A stretch of 64,000 nt of DNA. Source: Clostridiales bacterium. Its GTDB lineage: Bacteria; Bacillota; Clostridia; Saccharofermentanales; Saccharofermentanaceae. Positions 53,165-62,644 of the stretch are shown one piece after another. A model generated the notes under the pieces. The model did not search any database. It was not told the origin of the DNA and saw only the letters and a list, made by a program, of their open reading frames with translations. Numbering within the stretch: the first letter of the stretch is position 1; the number at the start of each line of letters is the position of its first letter. The DNA is taken from the NCBI GenBank assembly GCA_017545245.1, contig JAFWPB010000066.1, forward strand, positions 1 through 64,000. Reading direction: 5' to 3'. A program made the position numbers and the translations under genes.

Positions 53165-55593
53165 TTGAATATACCTAATAATGTACTGGACCAGTGCTTA
53201 AGCTTTGCTTCATCATCAAACCAATACTCTTCCAGCATGGGAACAATCTCGAATTTTACAACAGATTTCAACCGTTCTTCAGATACACCATCCAGATTAC
53301 AGAAATAGCTATGGCCTATGCAGAAACCTTTTCCTAATGCCTTATCATCGGCAATTGCTTTATTCAGATCGCATATTCGAGAAATCAGTTCGTCCAAAGT
53401 ATCATTACCAATAGCATTTTGATACTTAATAAACGCATCTGTATTAAACCCAGGCTTCATCTCGAAGAAACTAAATCTTCTGCGAAGGGCATAGTCAATC
53501 ATCGCCAAGCTTCGATCCGCAGTATTCATCATTCCGATTATATAGAGATTCTCAGGTATAGAAAAAGGCATTCCATTATACGCCAGAGTAGCTTTTTCAC
53601 CACGATAGTCTTTCTCAATTAGCATGAGCAGTTCACCAAAAATCTTACTCATATTACCGCGATTAATCTCATCTATGATAAAGAAAAACTTCTGTTTGGG
53701 CTGGTTTGCAGCCTTCTGACAGAAACGATAGAAAATGCCATTTCTAAGTTCAAAGCCAGTATCATTGGGCTTATATCCCATGACAAAGTCTTCATAGGAG
53801 TAATTCTGATGGAACTGGACAAATTCAATTCGACTTTCGTCCTTTCTTCCCATTATTGCATAAGCCAATCTCTTTGCCGTAAACGTTTTGCCAACACCAG
53901 GAGCGCCCTGGAGAATTATATTCTTCTTATTCTCCAACACATCAACAAGGGTATTATAGCTTTCTTTATCCATGAACACTTCACTGAGAAAGTTAGTCGT
54001 ATCATATTTTTCATATGATTCTGTCGTTTCCAAAGGATTGTTGTCACGTACAAGATCCATGATGAAGCTATATTCATCTGCTGTAAGTTTAAACAAGCTT
54101 CCCTGAGGGTTCTGAAAATATTCCATCTCAGATAACTCTTCAAAGCTACTCAACGTCTGATAGTCAATGGGATTCTCCAGTCCTTCAGTCTTTTTGAAAA
54201 GAATAATATCTCCATCCTGTTCTGTAGCCACCTCGGCAAGTGCCACCATTTTCTTTACCGGCGTTGATTCATAGCATATAACTTTATCTCCCACTTTAGC
54301 GTCAAGAAAATTCTGAAAAATGCGTCGCTTATTTCCATTTGCATTGTAAAGCTCATAAGCCTGACACTCCCCAACAGGCAATTCAGAAAAACTCCAGATT
54401 TTAGGATTCGCATTCAGCCACCAGTACGAGCACTCAGTTTCATTCACGATTGTATTTTGGGCATACAACTCTATATCTGTCGTATCTACAGCATCCAAAG
54501 CTTTCGATATTTCATCTCTTAGCTTCCATACAAATGCACCCTCTTCATCTTTACGGGCTAATCTTCCTGTATACAGAACTGGCCAGAAACACTCTTTTCC
54601 ATCTGACTCCTCAGGCGTTGGGCAAGAGGTATACCGGATGACCCTCTTAGCAAGTTTTGTAGAGCCGATATTATAAAATCCTGGATCTTTGCCGTATTTC
54701 ATTGCAATCTGCTTGCATGTCGCCTCGCCACCAAAGTCCTTGAATCTCTTAACTATTTCGAGCGAACTAACAGAGAACACTTCTTTGTTTTGTAACAGGT
54801 CTATCCAATCTTCTACAGAAAGACCCGACTCATATTCTGTTCCATAAATCGTATCTACCTGTGTGTCATTGGTTTGATATCTATGGCTTAAGAAGAAACC
54901 AAAATCAGCCGTAAGTGTTACCAGTTCTGGATCCGGATAGCAATCTTCCTGAATACATTCTTCCAATATGCGCCTTATCTCAGCATCTTTCTTTATCTCA
55001 TCTCGAATATCATTATACAATTGCATGAAAGAACGAAGGTTTTCTGCATATGCACCTTGCTTTAACACAACTTGGCTTTTCAGAGTCTTAGCCACCACCT
55101 TTACATCGGTCAGTTTATAGATAGAATACTTATCCGGATACTTAAGCCAAAGATATGTTGTGACCGCGTTAATGTTCTGGTAATGCATTCTGTCATCTGG
55201 TTTATTCGTTATTGCACACCATCGCGGAAGCAACTCATCTGACTTTGAGATAAAGTTGCTAATACGCTCATACACATCAACGCTCTCATCGAACAAATTA
55301 ATGAACATGGCACGAACTTCATCGGGGAACAGCGTGGCAAATTCAACAATCATACCCTTAGGATAACGTCTGGCCGATGTCAACAGGTTTGATGTGCCTT
55401 TCAGAGATGCATTAAGCATTTCTGCGAGATTTGAAGCGTCGACGTTCCAATTGTCCTGAAACGTTTTAATCGCCCTCCATTTATAGTTTTCCTCATTCCA
55501 AATTACCGACTTAAACCTCTTTTTATATTCTTCGAAAATGGTATGCAACTTATCCACATCGAACGATTTTACTATTAGTTTTTCATCAGACAT
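53161..55593 (-). CDS. mcrB: McrB-family GTPase with EVE-like domain
   Basis: The 810-residue AAA+ protein has a long N-terminal region and an EVE-like (PUA-fold) domain with ECSYWWLNANPKIWSFSELP (about 395) and VGDKVICYESTP. The McrB GTPase follows: Walker A APGVGKT (about 575), FHQNYSYEDFVMGYKP and FIIDEINRGNMSKIFGELLM. EVE domains in such proteins read modified bases, so this is probably a type IV enzyme. ATG 55593 (after GGAGGTG) is chosen over ATG 55608. The HNH gene lies 18 bases upstream and the mcrC gene overlaps. Confidence 0.9.
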   Translation of the reverse strand: MSDEKLIVKSFDVDKLHTIFEEYKKRFKSVIWNEENYKWRAIKTFQDNWNVDASNLAEMLNASLKGTSNLLTSARRYPKGMIVEFATLFPDEVRAMFINLFDESVDVYERISNFISKSDELLPRWCAITNKPDDRMHYQNINAVTTYLWLKYPDKYSIYKLTDVKVVAKTLKSQVVLKQGAYAENLRSFMQLYNDIRDEIKKDAEIRRILEECIQEDCYPDPELVTLTADFGFFLSHRYQTNDTQVDTIYGTEYESGLSVEDWIDLLQNKEVFSVSSLEIVKRFKDFGGEATCKQIAMKYGKDPGFYNIGSTKLAKRVIRYTSCPTPEESDGKECFWPVLYTGRLARKDEEGAFVWKLRDEISKALDAVDTTDIELYAQNTIVNETECSYWWLNANPKIWSFSELPVGECQAYELYNANGNKRRIFQNFLDAKVGDKVICYESTPVKKMVALAEVATEQDGDIILFKKTEGLENPIDYQTLSSFEELSEMEYFQNPQGSLFKLTADEYSFIMDLVRDNNPLETTESYEKYDTTNFLSEVFMDKESYNTLVDVLENKKNIILQGAPGVGKTFTAKRLAYAIMGRKDESRIEFVQFHQNYSYEDFVMGYKPNDTGFELRNGIFYRFCQKAANQPKQKFFFIIDEINRGNMSKIFGELLMLIEKDYRGEKATLAYNGMPFSIPENLYIIGMMNTADRSLAMIDYALRRRFSFFEMKPGFNTDAFIKYQNAIGNDTLDELISRICDLNKAIADDKALGKGFCIGHSYFCNLDGVSEERLKSVVKFEIVPMLEEYWFDDEAKLKHWSSTLLGIFK

Positions 55594-55611
55594 ATTCCAC
55601 CTCCGCATTCT

Positions 55612-56511
55612 CTATGTCATCTCTTTATTGCCCTTCGTTCTGTTACAGCGCCAACAAAGCGTTTGCAAGTTGCTCGCTTCTGTTCTTCCTCCCTTTGATA
55701 CCGGAATAATATGATCCACTTCCAGAAGAAGATTCGGTTCTACATATACACTATTACCGCACAGCTTGCACGTGTAGTTATCACGTTTCTTAATGGCTTC
55801 ACGAAGATCAGGCGTCATTGCACTGCGAGCCTTCCTAATATGCGCCGATTTACTCATGTTAGAACTCAAAGCCGACCATATTCCTTCAAACACTGCTTCA
55901 TTCATAACAATAGTTTCTGTTCGCCGATTTCTACCAGCAGGGCTTACATAAGAAAAAACAAATCTCGGATACATAAGAATTCTCGTGTAAGCATATGTTT
56001 GAACCACTTCCTGAGTCATGGTATCAAGCCGACATCCATTTACGACCCACCGCGGGAAGCCGGATTCCAAACGTCTTCGAATCTCATTTATCTGGCCATA
56101 AAATACATTTATCGCTTTCGTGTATTTCGCACACCGGACCAACAAAGAAAGGCATTCATCATTTTCTTGGACTTTCGAATGCTTAATCAGAAACTTTATC
56201 GGGTCAGATGCAACATTGGATACCGCCGCACTCGAACACGAACACTCGCCTTCCAACCCAAGTTGAACAACTACTGCTCTAAACTCCTGATATTTGCTAT
56301 AAAGACTGTTTCCATATTGGTTACATCGTTCAATGAGTGCTTTGTTATCCTCGACAAAACCAGTCTTACAATCTCTAAAGTATGCTTTGGCTTTCGCGTA
56401 TCTTACTGTAACCGCAATAAAGATCAAAACACAATCTATACCTATAGCCGCGAAAACAAAGCAAAGGATCGTTTGAGTTTCAGCATTTAAAGCGCATTGG
56501 TAAACATTCAT
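55612..56511 (-). CDS. Membrane-anchored HNH endonuclease
   Basis: The 299-residue protein begins with a membrane segment (about 16-38, CFVFAAIGIDCVLIFIAVTV). A long helical region follows (about 45-210). It ends in a typical HNH nuclease with zinc cysteines: RDNYTCKLCGNSVYVEPNLL, LEVDHIIPVSKGGRTEASNL, QTLCWRCNRTKGNK. GAGG precedes the ATG. It heads the McrBC operon, an unusual position for a membrane-bound nuclease. Confidence 0.85.
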   Translation of the reverse strand: MNVYQCALNAETQTILCFVFAAIGIDCVLIFIAVTVRYAKAKAYFRDCKTGFVEDNKALIERCNQYGNSLYSKYQEFRAVVVQLGLEGECSCSSAAVSNVASDPIKFLIKHSKVQENDECLSLLVRCAKYTKAINVFYGQINEIRRRLESGFPRWVVNGCRLDTMTQEVVQTYAYTRILMYPRFVFSYVSPAGRNRRTETIVMNEAVFEGIWSALSSNMSKSAHIRKARSAMTPDLREAIKKRDNYTCKLCGNSVYVEPNLLLEVDHIIPVSKGGRTEASNLQTLCWRCNRTKGNKEMT

Positions 56512-56651
56512 CTAAGTAGCCTCATCATATAACTCTCAATTTGCGTACATGCATCAATTACCCAGAATAATCAAACAGTTCATCATAAGAATGCATTGCG
56601 TATATCTTCTTAATAGAAGTACAAAATAATAATATCAAATAAGTATGTATA

Positions 56652-58163
56652 ATGTGTAAATTAGAATCGCAGGCTCCTTGCAGATTCTTAGAAAGAAAAG
56701 ATAAACGTTTACGCAGTTGTGCAAAACAATCACGATCTGATAATTTGCCTTATGAGAAGGTCGGTAAAAACGATCCAGTTTGTATAGCGGATGAAGTGCC
56801 GTTTGAAATACCTGATTCTTGGGAATGGGTTCGACTTGATAGTCTTGTAATAAAAGAGATTAAAAGGGGCAAATCACCAAAGTATGCCGCTAGTAGTAAT
56901 GTCACGGTGTTTGCTCAGAAATGCAATGTTAAAGCAGGCGGAATTGACCTCAGTCTTGCTAAAAAACTGGATATATCGGTGTTCCCCAAATATCCTGTTG
57001 AAGAATATATGATTGACGGTGATATTGTTGTTAACTCAACAGGTAATGGAACGCTCGGGAGGATCGGTATCTTCAGAGATTCAGATAGGATCAGCAATGA
57101 TACTATAGTACCGGACTCTCATGTTACCGTAATCCGTTCATCTCAAGAGATAATTGTTGAATATATTCATTGTGTGCTGGAATATTATCAGCCAGAACTC
57201 GAAAAGCAAGGTGAAGGATCAACAAACCAAACAGAACTTAAGCCTGCTGTTCTCGCCAATCTTTTCGTTCCAGTTCCACCGAAGTGTGAGCAGAGACGCA
57301 TTGTTAATGCGTTAACATTGCTAAGAAAACAAATTATTGATTATGACTATAAAGAGAAATCTCTATCAGAGTTGAATAGGACATTCCCAGATCTTTTGAA
57401 AAAATCGGTTTTGCAGCAAGCTGTCATGGGCAAACTTGTTCCGCAGGATCCCAATGACGAACCAGCTTCTGTTCTTCTCGAACGAATTCGTGCTGAAAAA
57501 CAGGCTTTGATCAAGTCTGGAAAACTCAAGAAGGACAAGCACGAGAGCATCATTTATCGTAGGGATAATTCTCATTATGAAAAGACAGATGGTAAGGAAA
57601 CATGTATAGATGATTCAATTCCATTTGAAATCCCTCAAACATGGGAATGGGTGAGGCTTGGAAGCGTTATCTCAATTTTCGGTCGAATAGGATTCAGAGG
57701 TTATACCAAGAACGATATGGTTGATAAAGGAAATGGAGCCATCACCATAAGTCCTTCTAACATTAAAGGAATGTATACAAACTTTACTGATAACTCATAT
57801 ATTTCCTGGGACAAATATGAGGAGTCTCCCGAGATAATGATTTTCGAAGAAGATTTGTTACTTGTAAAAACTGGATCTTCTTACGGAAAATGTGGAATAG
57901 TTAAAAATCTGCCAGAAAAAGCCACTATCAACCCACAGCTTGTTGTTCTCAAATATGTGCTTATTGATAGAATGTACCTCTTGTATGTTTTGAATTCTTC
58001 ATTAGCGAGAAAAGCATACGAAGAATTTGTTATCGGCACATCTATTCCGACATTTTCACAAGAAAAGTTAGCGTCTCTGTTGATTCCTCTGCCACCTTTA
58101 TCGGAACAAGAACGTATAGTTGAATCAATTTCATCCATTCTTCCAGCTATTTGTGCTTTGTAA
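56652..58163 (+). CDS. Silent hsdS cassette with two target-recognition domains
   Basis: The frame encodes 503 residues of a type I restriction specificity subunit. It lacks the normal N-terminal block (MNAQQLKNSI of the expressed hsdS); the homology begins at DNLPYEKVGKND (56739), so the first 30 or so codons are probably not used. It has two recognition domains (about 56790-57400 and 57620-58163), separated by the conserved LKKSVLQQAVMGKLVPQDPN linker. It ends LPPLSEQERIVESISSI and stops. It has no good start site and probably serves as storage for recombination. Confidence 0.8.
   Translation: MCKLESQAPCRFLERKDKRLRSCAKQSRSDNLPYEKVGKNDPVCIADEVPFEIPDSWEWVRLDSLVIKEIKRGKSPKYAASSNVTVFAQKCNVKAGGIDLSLAKKLDISVFPKYPVEEYMIDGDIVVNSTGNGTLGRIGIFRDSDRISNDTIVPDSHVTVIRSSQEIIVEYIHCVLEYYQPELEKQGEGSTNQTELKPAVLANLFVPVPPKCEQRRIVNALTLLRKQIIDYDYKEKSLSELNRTFPDLLKKSVLQQAVMGKLVPQDPNDEPASVLLERIRAEKQALIKSGKLKKDKHESIIYRRDNSHYEKTDGKETCIDDSIPFEIPQTWEWVRLGSVISIFGRIGFRGYTKNDMVDKGNGAITISPSNIKGMYTNFTDNSYISWDKYEESPEIMIFEEDLLLVKTGSSYGKCGIVKNLPEKATINPQLVVLKYVLIDRMYLLYVLNSSLARKAYEEFVIGTSIPTFSQEKLASLLIPLPPLSEQERIVESISSILPAICAL
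56739..56764 (+). repeat. Silent recombination site, N-terminal domain type
   Basis: A 26-bp block beginning GATAATTTGCCTTATGAGAA is identical to 60953-60978 in the expressed hsdS but on the opposite strand. The core is TTATGAGAAG. Confidence 0.78.
57543..57580 (+). repeat. Silent recombination site, C-terminal domain type
   Basis: A 38-bp block (GAGAGCATCATT... to ...TTCTCATTATGA) is identical to 60161-60198 in the expressed hsdS, in opposite orientation. The core TTCTCATTATGA is followed by AAAG here. Confidence 0.82.
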
Positions 58164-58165
58164 AG

Positions 58166-58181
58166 TTCTCATTATGAGAAG
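58166..58181 (+). repeat. Second silent C-terminal recombination site
   Basis: TTCTCATTATGAGAAG (58166-58181) matches 60157-60172 of the expressed hsdS in inverted orientation. It is a near-perfect palindrome and heads the third silent cassette. Confidence 0.8.
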
Positions 58182-58715
58182 ATGGACGGTGTGGAACGGT
58201 GTGTTGACGATAAAATACCGTTTGAGATACCTGATAGCTGGGAGTGGGTACGATTCGGTAACATTATAAATTTGCAGTCTGGTCAAGATCTCACTCCCGA
58301 TAAATATACTGATAAGTGTAAGGGAATTCCATATATTACGGGTGCAAGTAACATTGTAGATACAACAGTATTGATTAACCGATGGACTGAGTTTGGTCGT
58401 GCCTTTGCATATAAAGGTGATCTGCTTCTAACATGTAAAGGCACAGTAGGTACAATGGCATTTCTGAACGAAAATCAGGTGCATATTGCACGACAGATTA
58501 TGTCAATTCATCCGTACAACGGCATAGATGCAAAATATGTAAGAATAGTGCTTGAAACATTGGTAGAAGAACTAAAAGCAGCCGCCAAAAGTATGATTCC
58601 CGGTATATCACGAGAGGATGTACTTACAGCGTTATTCCCATTACCTCCTTCAACCGAGCAAAGGCGCATAGCAGAAATGATAGATATTGTTTCTGATCCC
58701 ATCGGAAACCTGTAA
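58182..58715 (+). CDS. Silent hsdS cassette, third recognition domain
   Basis: The frame encodes 177 residues of a single C-terminal target-recognition domain (MDGVERCVDDKIPFEIPDSW, ending PPSTEQRRIAEMIDIVSDP). It starts at the recombination site and lacks any upstream part, promoter or usable ribosome site. It can only be expressed after exchange with the hsdS C-terminal half. Confidence 0.78.
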   Translation: MDGVERCVDDKIPFEIPDSWEWVRFGNIINLQSGQDLTPDKYTDKCKGIPYITGASNIVDTTVLINRWTEFGRAFAYKGDLLLTCKGTVGTMAFLNENQVHIARQIMSIHPYNGIDAKYVRIVLETLVEELKAAAKSMIPGISREDVLTALFPLPPSTEQRRIAEMIDIVSDPIGNL

Positions 58716-58731
58716 CCGAATTATACTATCG

Positions 58732-58756
58732 TCTCGAAAGGAGGTCTTTCGAGATG
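58732..58756 (+). promoter_or_regulatory. Ribosome binding site in a hairpin at recombinase start
   Basis: The left arm TCTCGAAAG (58732-58740) is perfectly complementary to the right arm CTTTCGAGA (58746-58754). The loop is GAGGT and the ribosome site GGAGG lies across the loop and stem end. The first base of the ATG is the last paired base. This should limit translation of the recombinase. Confidence 0.75.
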
Positions 58757-59560
58757 ATAGACACATTTAAACAGCATTTGAAAGGTACAAACCTTTCTGA
58801 AAACACGCAGGAATCTTACCTCTTTGCAGTGAAGCAGTATCAAAGACGGTATCAGGGCAAAATCACAAAGAGCAATCTTCGTGATTACAAGGTATGGCTG
58901 ATTGAAAACTTCAATCCCAAAACGGTAAACTTACGACTCAGGGGTATAAACGCCCTATTGGAGAGTTTTGGGAAAGATCAATGGAAGTTATCCTTTGTTA
59001 AGGTGCAGCAGAAACCATTCCTTGAGAATGTTATCAGTGAAGCCGATTATAAGTATTTTAAGGGGCAACTCAAAAAAGATGGCGAATTGTCTTGGTACTT
59101 TGTGATCCGCTTTCTGGCCGCAACAGGTGCCAGAGTGAGTGAACTTGTGCAGTTCAAAGTGGAACATGTGAGAGCAGGATATTTTGACTTGTATGCAAAA
59201 GGCGGAAAACTTCGTCGCATTTACATACCGAAAGCATTACAGAAAGAAGCTTTAACTTGGTTGGAATCAATACATCGTGAGAGCGGATTTCTATTCTTGA
59301 ACAAATACGGAGAGCGAATTACAACACGCGGAATATCCGGTCAGCTTAAAAAGTTTGCTGTAAAATATGGAATAGATAGGGCTGTAGTTTATCCGCATTC
59401 GTTTCGTCATCGCTTTGCTAAGAGTTTTCTCGAACGATGTAATGATATTGCTTTTCTTGCTGATCTTATGGGGCATGAAAGCATAGAAACCACAAGAATA
59501 TATTTGCGCAAAACAGCAACGGAACAACGTGAGATTGTCGACAGAATTGTAGATTGGTGA
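58754..59560 (+). CDS. Tyrosine recombinase of the hsdS switch
   Basis: The 268-residue recombinase has the core residues Arg in TGARVSELVQFK, Lys in YAKGGKLRRIYIPK, H-x-x-R in HSFRHRFAKSF, His in LMGHESIETTRIYLR and the nucleophile Tyr (TRIYLR). It has an N-terminal SAM-like DNA-binding part (about 1-90). It lies between silent and expressed hsdS, as in known type I switching systems, and should recombine the inverted repeats. Confidence 0.9.
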   Translation: MIDTFKQHLKGTNLSENTQESYLFAVKQYQRRYQGKITKSNLRDYKVWLIENFNPKTVNLRLRGINALLESFGKDQWKLSFVKVQQKPFLENVISEADYKYFKGQLKKDGELSWYFVIRFLAATGARVSELVQFKVEHVRAGYFDLYAKGGKLRRIYIPKALQKEALTWLESIHRESGFLFLNKYGERITTRGISGQLKKFAVKYGIDRAVVYPHSFRHRFAKSFLERCNDIAFLADLMGHESIETTRIYLRKTATEQREIVDRIVDW

Positions 59561-59567
59561 TTTTTCG

Positions 59568-59606
59568 GGCGTATATCATTTGAATAACTTATGATATACG
59601 CCTTTT
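59568..59606 (+). terminator. Terminator between recombinase and hsdS
   Basis: The 12-bp stem GGCGTATATCAT/ATGATATACGCC (59568-59579 with 59591-59602) is followed by TTTT. It separates the convergent recombinase and hsdS genes. Confidence 0.85.
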
Positions 59607-61164
59607 AGAGTTTTGCTAAATAAGGAACAATCCTGTTCACTTCGTTTATGATTCTGTTTTGTTCACATAAAGGCGGTATTGGAATAAGCTGATTTTTCAG
59701 CATTTCCTGAGTTATTTGATTTATTGTTTCAGTTTTAACTCCATCAAGTTGATTCCTAAATATTGGTGAATCCAAAAATAGTTTAATATAGGGGTTGTAT
59801 GGACTCATAAACTTTGCCATAAAGGCACCAAATGCCATACCATCTTTATCAACGATTGCACATTTTCCTACGAGTGATCGGCTTCCGTTTCTTGCACATA
59901 TCAATAAATCGCCTTTATGAATCATAGCTTTCTCCGGAATCTCGCATGATACATAAACACAATCGGCATAATCCATTACGCCTTCTTGGATGTTGCTTGA
60001 TCTTAGAACTAAAACGCCGACAGAAACAGTCTTATCAGAAGGTTTATATGTTAAGCCTATGTTTGTATCACCAAGCTCCCCAAGCCTGCACCAACACCAA
60101 TTATAAGGTATATCAAACGGTATTTCGTCATCAATACACCGTTCAACACCATCCAACTTCTCATAATGAGAATTATCCCTACGATAAATGATGCTCTCAT
60201 GTTTGTCTTTTTTGAGCTTTCCAGCCTTGATAAGAGCATCTTTTTCGGCACGGATCTTTTCAAGTAGCACAGATGCCGGTTCATCATTTGAATCCTGTGG
60301 AACGAGCTTGCCCATGACAGCCTGCTGAAGAATTGACTTCTTAAGCATGTCTGGGAAAATAGCGTTAAGTCTGGATAGTTTTGTTTCCGCTTTATCGTAT
60401 TCCTTAATATATGGGGCTAATGATAAATATAAATCGATAATCCGATGTTGTTCCTTCACAGGCGGTATGGGTATAAGAGCTTTGTAAAGTCTATCATCAT
60501 TTATAGCCGGATATGCTACACCTTTTGAGTTTTCTGTATCGTTCGCATATGAATCAAAAGATGGAGACATCAAATAATAGAAGAGATATTGATTGTATAA
60601 ATCAGCGTGACACGCAAGAACAGCAAATCCAGTACTCGCAATTGGCTCGTGTGCAAACTCTCGATTTACTATACACATGTTGTGGAGATATGGTCTAACA
60701 GTAGAATACAGAATATCTCCCAACATAACTATCTTCCTTGCTCGAGACGGAGCACTTTCTGCATCAACAAATGATTCTTTTGAGTTTAAAGTCTGATTGT
60801 TATTATCAATTGACCCAATATCAATATATGAAAAAAACGAGATAGGCTGTTTCTGACCGTGATTGAAGACAACCGTTCCCAAACGAGCCCATTCCCAGCT
60901 TTCCGGTATCTCAAACGGCACTTCGTCCGCTATACATACCGGTTCATTCTTGCCGACCTTCTCATAAGGCAAATTATCCTCACCGCGGAAAATAATGGAA
61001 GGGTTCTTCTCTTTTTTGATTTTCCCTTCTTTAATGAGTTTCTCTTTCTCTGAACGGATTCTGTCCAACAAAGCAGATGCCGGTTCATCATTCGGATCCT
61101 GCGGAACAAGTTTTCCTTGCACGGCCATTTGAAGGATAGAATTTTTCAGTTGTTGTGCGTTCAT
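59605..61164 (-). CDS. hsdS: Type I restriction specificity subunit (expressed)
   Basis: The 519-residue subunit has the normal N-terminal block MNAQQLKNSILQMAVQGKLV and two target-recognition domains (about 85-240 and 365-515). They are joined by helical spacers (LKKSILQQAVMGKLVPQDSN near 291). The C-terminus ends PIPPLCEQNRIINEVNRIVP. Both switch sites lie at DNLPYEK (60953-60978) and SHYEK (60157-60198). ATG 61164 lies after GGAGGAGTGAG within the hsdM end; an earlier in-frame ATG at 61233 is inside hsdM. Confidence 0.9.
   Translation of the reverse strand: MNAQQLKNSILQMAVQGKLVPQDPNDEPASALLDRIRSEKEKLIKEGKIKKEKNPSIIFRGEDNLPYEKVGKNEPVCIADEVPFEIPESWEWARLGTVVFNHGQKQPISFFSYIDIGSIDNNNQTLNSKESFVDAESAPSRARKIVMLGDILYSTVRPYLHNMCIVNREFAHEPIASTGFAVLACHADLYNQYLFYYLMSPSFDSYANDTENSKGVAYPAINDDRLYKALIPIPPVKEQHRIIDLYLSLAPYIKEYDKAETKLSRLNAIFPDMLKKSILQQAVMGKLVPQDSNDEPASVLLEKIRAEKDALIKAGKLKKDKHESIIYRRDNSHYEKLDGVERCIDDEIPFDIPYNWCWCRLGELGDTNIGLTYKPSDKTVSVGVLVLRSSNIQEGVMDYADCVYVSCEIPEKAMIHKGDLLICARNGSRSLVGKCAIVDKDGMAFGAFMAKFMSPYNPYIKLFLDSPIFRNQLDGVKTETINQITQEMLKNQLIPIPPLCEQNRIINEVNRIVPYLAKL
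60157..60198 (-). repeat. Expressed recombination site, C-terminal domain type
   Basis: This is the expressed counterpart of the sites at 57543 and 58166, in opposite orientation. The 38-bp identity to 57543-57580 is 60161-60198; the 16-bp palindromic core shared with 58166-58181 is 60157-60172. Confidence 0.82.
60953..60978 (-). repeat. Expressed recombination site, N-terminal domain type
   Basis: A 26-bp perfect inverted copy of 56739-56764 at the DNLPYEK codons. Confidence 0.78.
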
Positions 61165-61165
61165 C

Positions 61166-62644
61166 TCACTCCTCCAGCTTGTCAATTCCGAGAATAGAAG
61201 TAATCTCAGCAAGAATCCTATCAATGTCAGCATTTAGACTTGCTCGTTTCTCCTGATACTGACGAATTAGTTCATCAGGCGGCAGGATTTCTTCCTCCTC
61301 GTGAGGGAAGCCACACAAGTCGATATTGTAGTTTCTACCATCAAAATCCTCAACTGAATACTTCTTCGCCTTATCAAACCCATCAATTGTGATTTCTTCA
61401 CGTTTGCTCCACCAATCGATTGCAGGCTGGAAGTGTTCTAACTTCATCGGCTTCGTTTTTGAGAAGTGCTTATATCCATCTGGCATATCCAGACGGTAGA
61501 ACCATGTCTCTTTCGTTGGTTCTCCAGCATTAAAGAACAGAATATTGGTCGTAATGCTCGTGTATGGAGAAAAAACACTATGAGGCATACGAATAATGGT
61601 GTGCAAGTTGAATTCTGACATTAGTTTCTTCTTGATTGCAACCTTCGCATTGTCAGTTCCAAACAAAAATCCATCTGGAAGAATGACTGCTGCGCGCCCC
61701 GATTTTTTAAGACGATACATAATCACGGACATAAAGAGATCCGCTGTCTCGCTACTAGCGAGATCAGCTGGGAAGTGGTTCTTTACCTCATTTTTCTCGC
61801 TTCCGCCGTACGGAGGATTCATAAGAACTACATCAAACTGATCATCTTCTGTATAATCCAAGACATCTTTTAACAAAGAATTATCATGATAAACTCGAGG
61901 AAGATCGATATCATGGAGAAGCATATTCGTAATACAGAGCATGTAAGGAAACTGCTTTTTTTCTATCCCATAAATCGAGTTATTCAGCTCCTCAGTATCA
62001 TCAGCTGTTTTTACCTGTTTATCTAACTCTTTCAACCAACTAGTAAGAAATCCACCGGTACCGCAAGCAAAATCAGCAACACATTCTCCTATTTGTGGAT
62101 GAATCATAAGAGCCATAAAGTCTGTTACTGCGCGTGGAGTGTAGAATTCGCCAGCAGAGCTAGCACTTTGAAGTTCTTTCAAAATGCTTTCATATATATC
62201 GCCAAAAGCATGACTCTCTCCATAGTCCTGAAGGTCAAGCTCATCAATAACGTTTATTACCTGTCGAAGCAGCACACCATCTTTCATATACTGATTAGCA
62301 TCTTCGAATGTTGTTTTTACAATCGACTTTTTAATTGGAGTATCTGCGTTAACTGCCAAGTTTTTCAGAGTAGGAAAAAGTGTGTTATTCACAAAATTGA
62401 GCAACGTCTCTCCCGTCATAGCATTTCCACTCTTATCATCGGTTGCCCAATTACTCCATCTGCAGCCTTCAGGAATAATAGACTCATAATCATCGTCCAA
62501 AAGCCAGTTCTGTTCTTTTGAATCATATACTTTCAAAAAAAGCATCCATGCTATCTGCTCAATTCGCTGCGCATCGCCATTTATTCCCGCGTCGTTGCGC
62601 ATAATATCTCTTATTCTTTTCACAAAAGTTGAAAGATTACTCAT
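61166..62644 (-). CDS. hsdM: Type I restriction-modification DNA methyltransferase
   Basis: The 492-residue N6-adenine methyltransferase has the SAM-binding FACGTGGFL (about 196-204), the catalytic NPPYGG (about 278) and an N-terminal helical domain starting MSNLSTFVKRIRDIMRNDAG. It methylates the sequence chosen by HsdS. Its start overlaps the hsdR stop (TAATG) and its stop lies just before hsdS. Confidence 0.93.
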   Translation of the reverse strand: MSNLSTFVKRIRDIMRNDAGINGDAQRIEQIAWMLFLKVYDSKEQNWLLDDDYESIIPEGCRWSNWATDDKSGNAMTGETLLNFVNNTLFPTLKNLAVNADTPIKKSIVKTTFEDANQYMKDGVLLRQVINVIDELDLQDYGESHAFGDIYESILKELQSASSAGEFYTPRAVTDFMALMIHPQIGECVADFACGTGGFLTSWLKELDKQVKTADDTEELNNSIYGIEKKQFPYMLCITNMLLHDIDLPRVYHDNSLLKDVLDYTEDDQFDVVLMNPPYGGSEKNEVKNHFPADLASSETADLFMSVIMYRLKKSGRAAVILPDGFLFGTDNAKVAIKKKLMSEFNLHTIIRMPHSVFSPYTSITTNILFFNAGEPTKETWFYRLDMPDGYKHFSKTKPMKLEHFQPAIDWWSKREEITIDGFDKAKKYSVEDFDGRNYNIDLCGFPHEEEEILPPDELIRQYQEKRASLNADIDRILAEITSILGIDKLEE

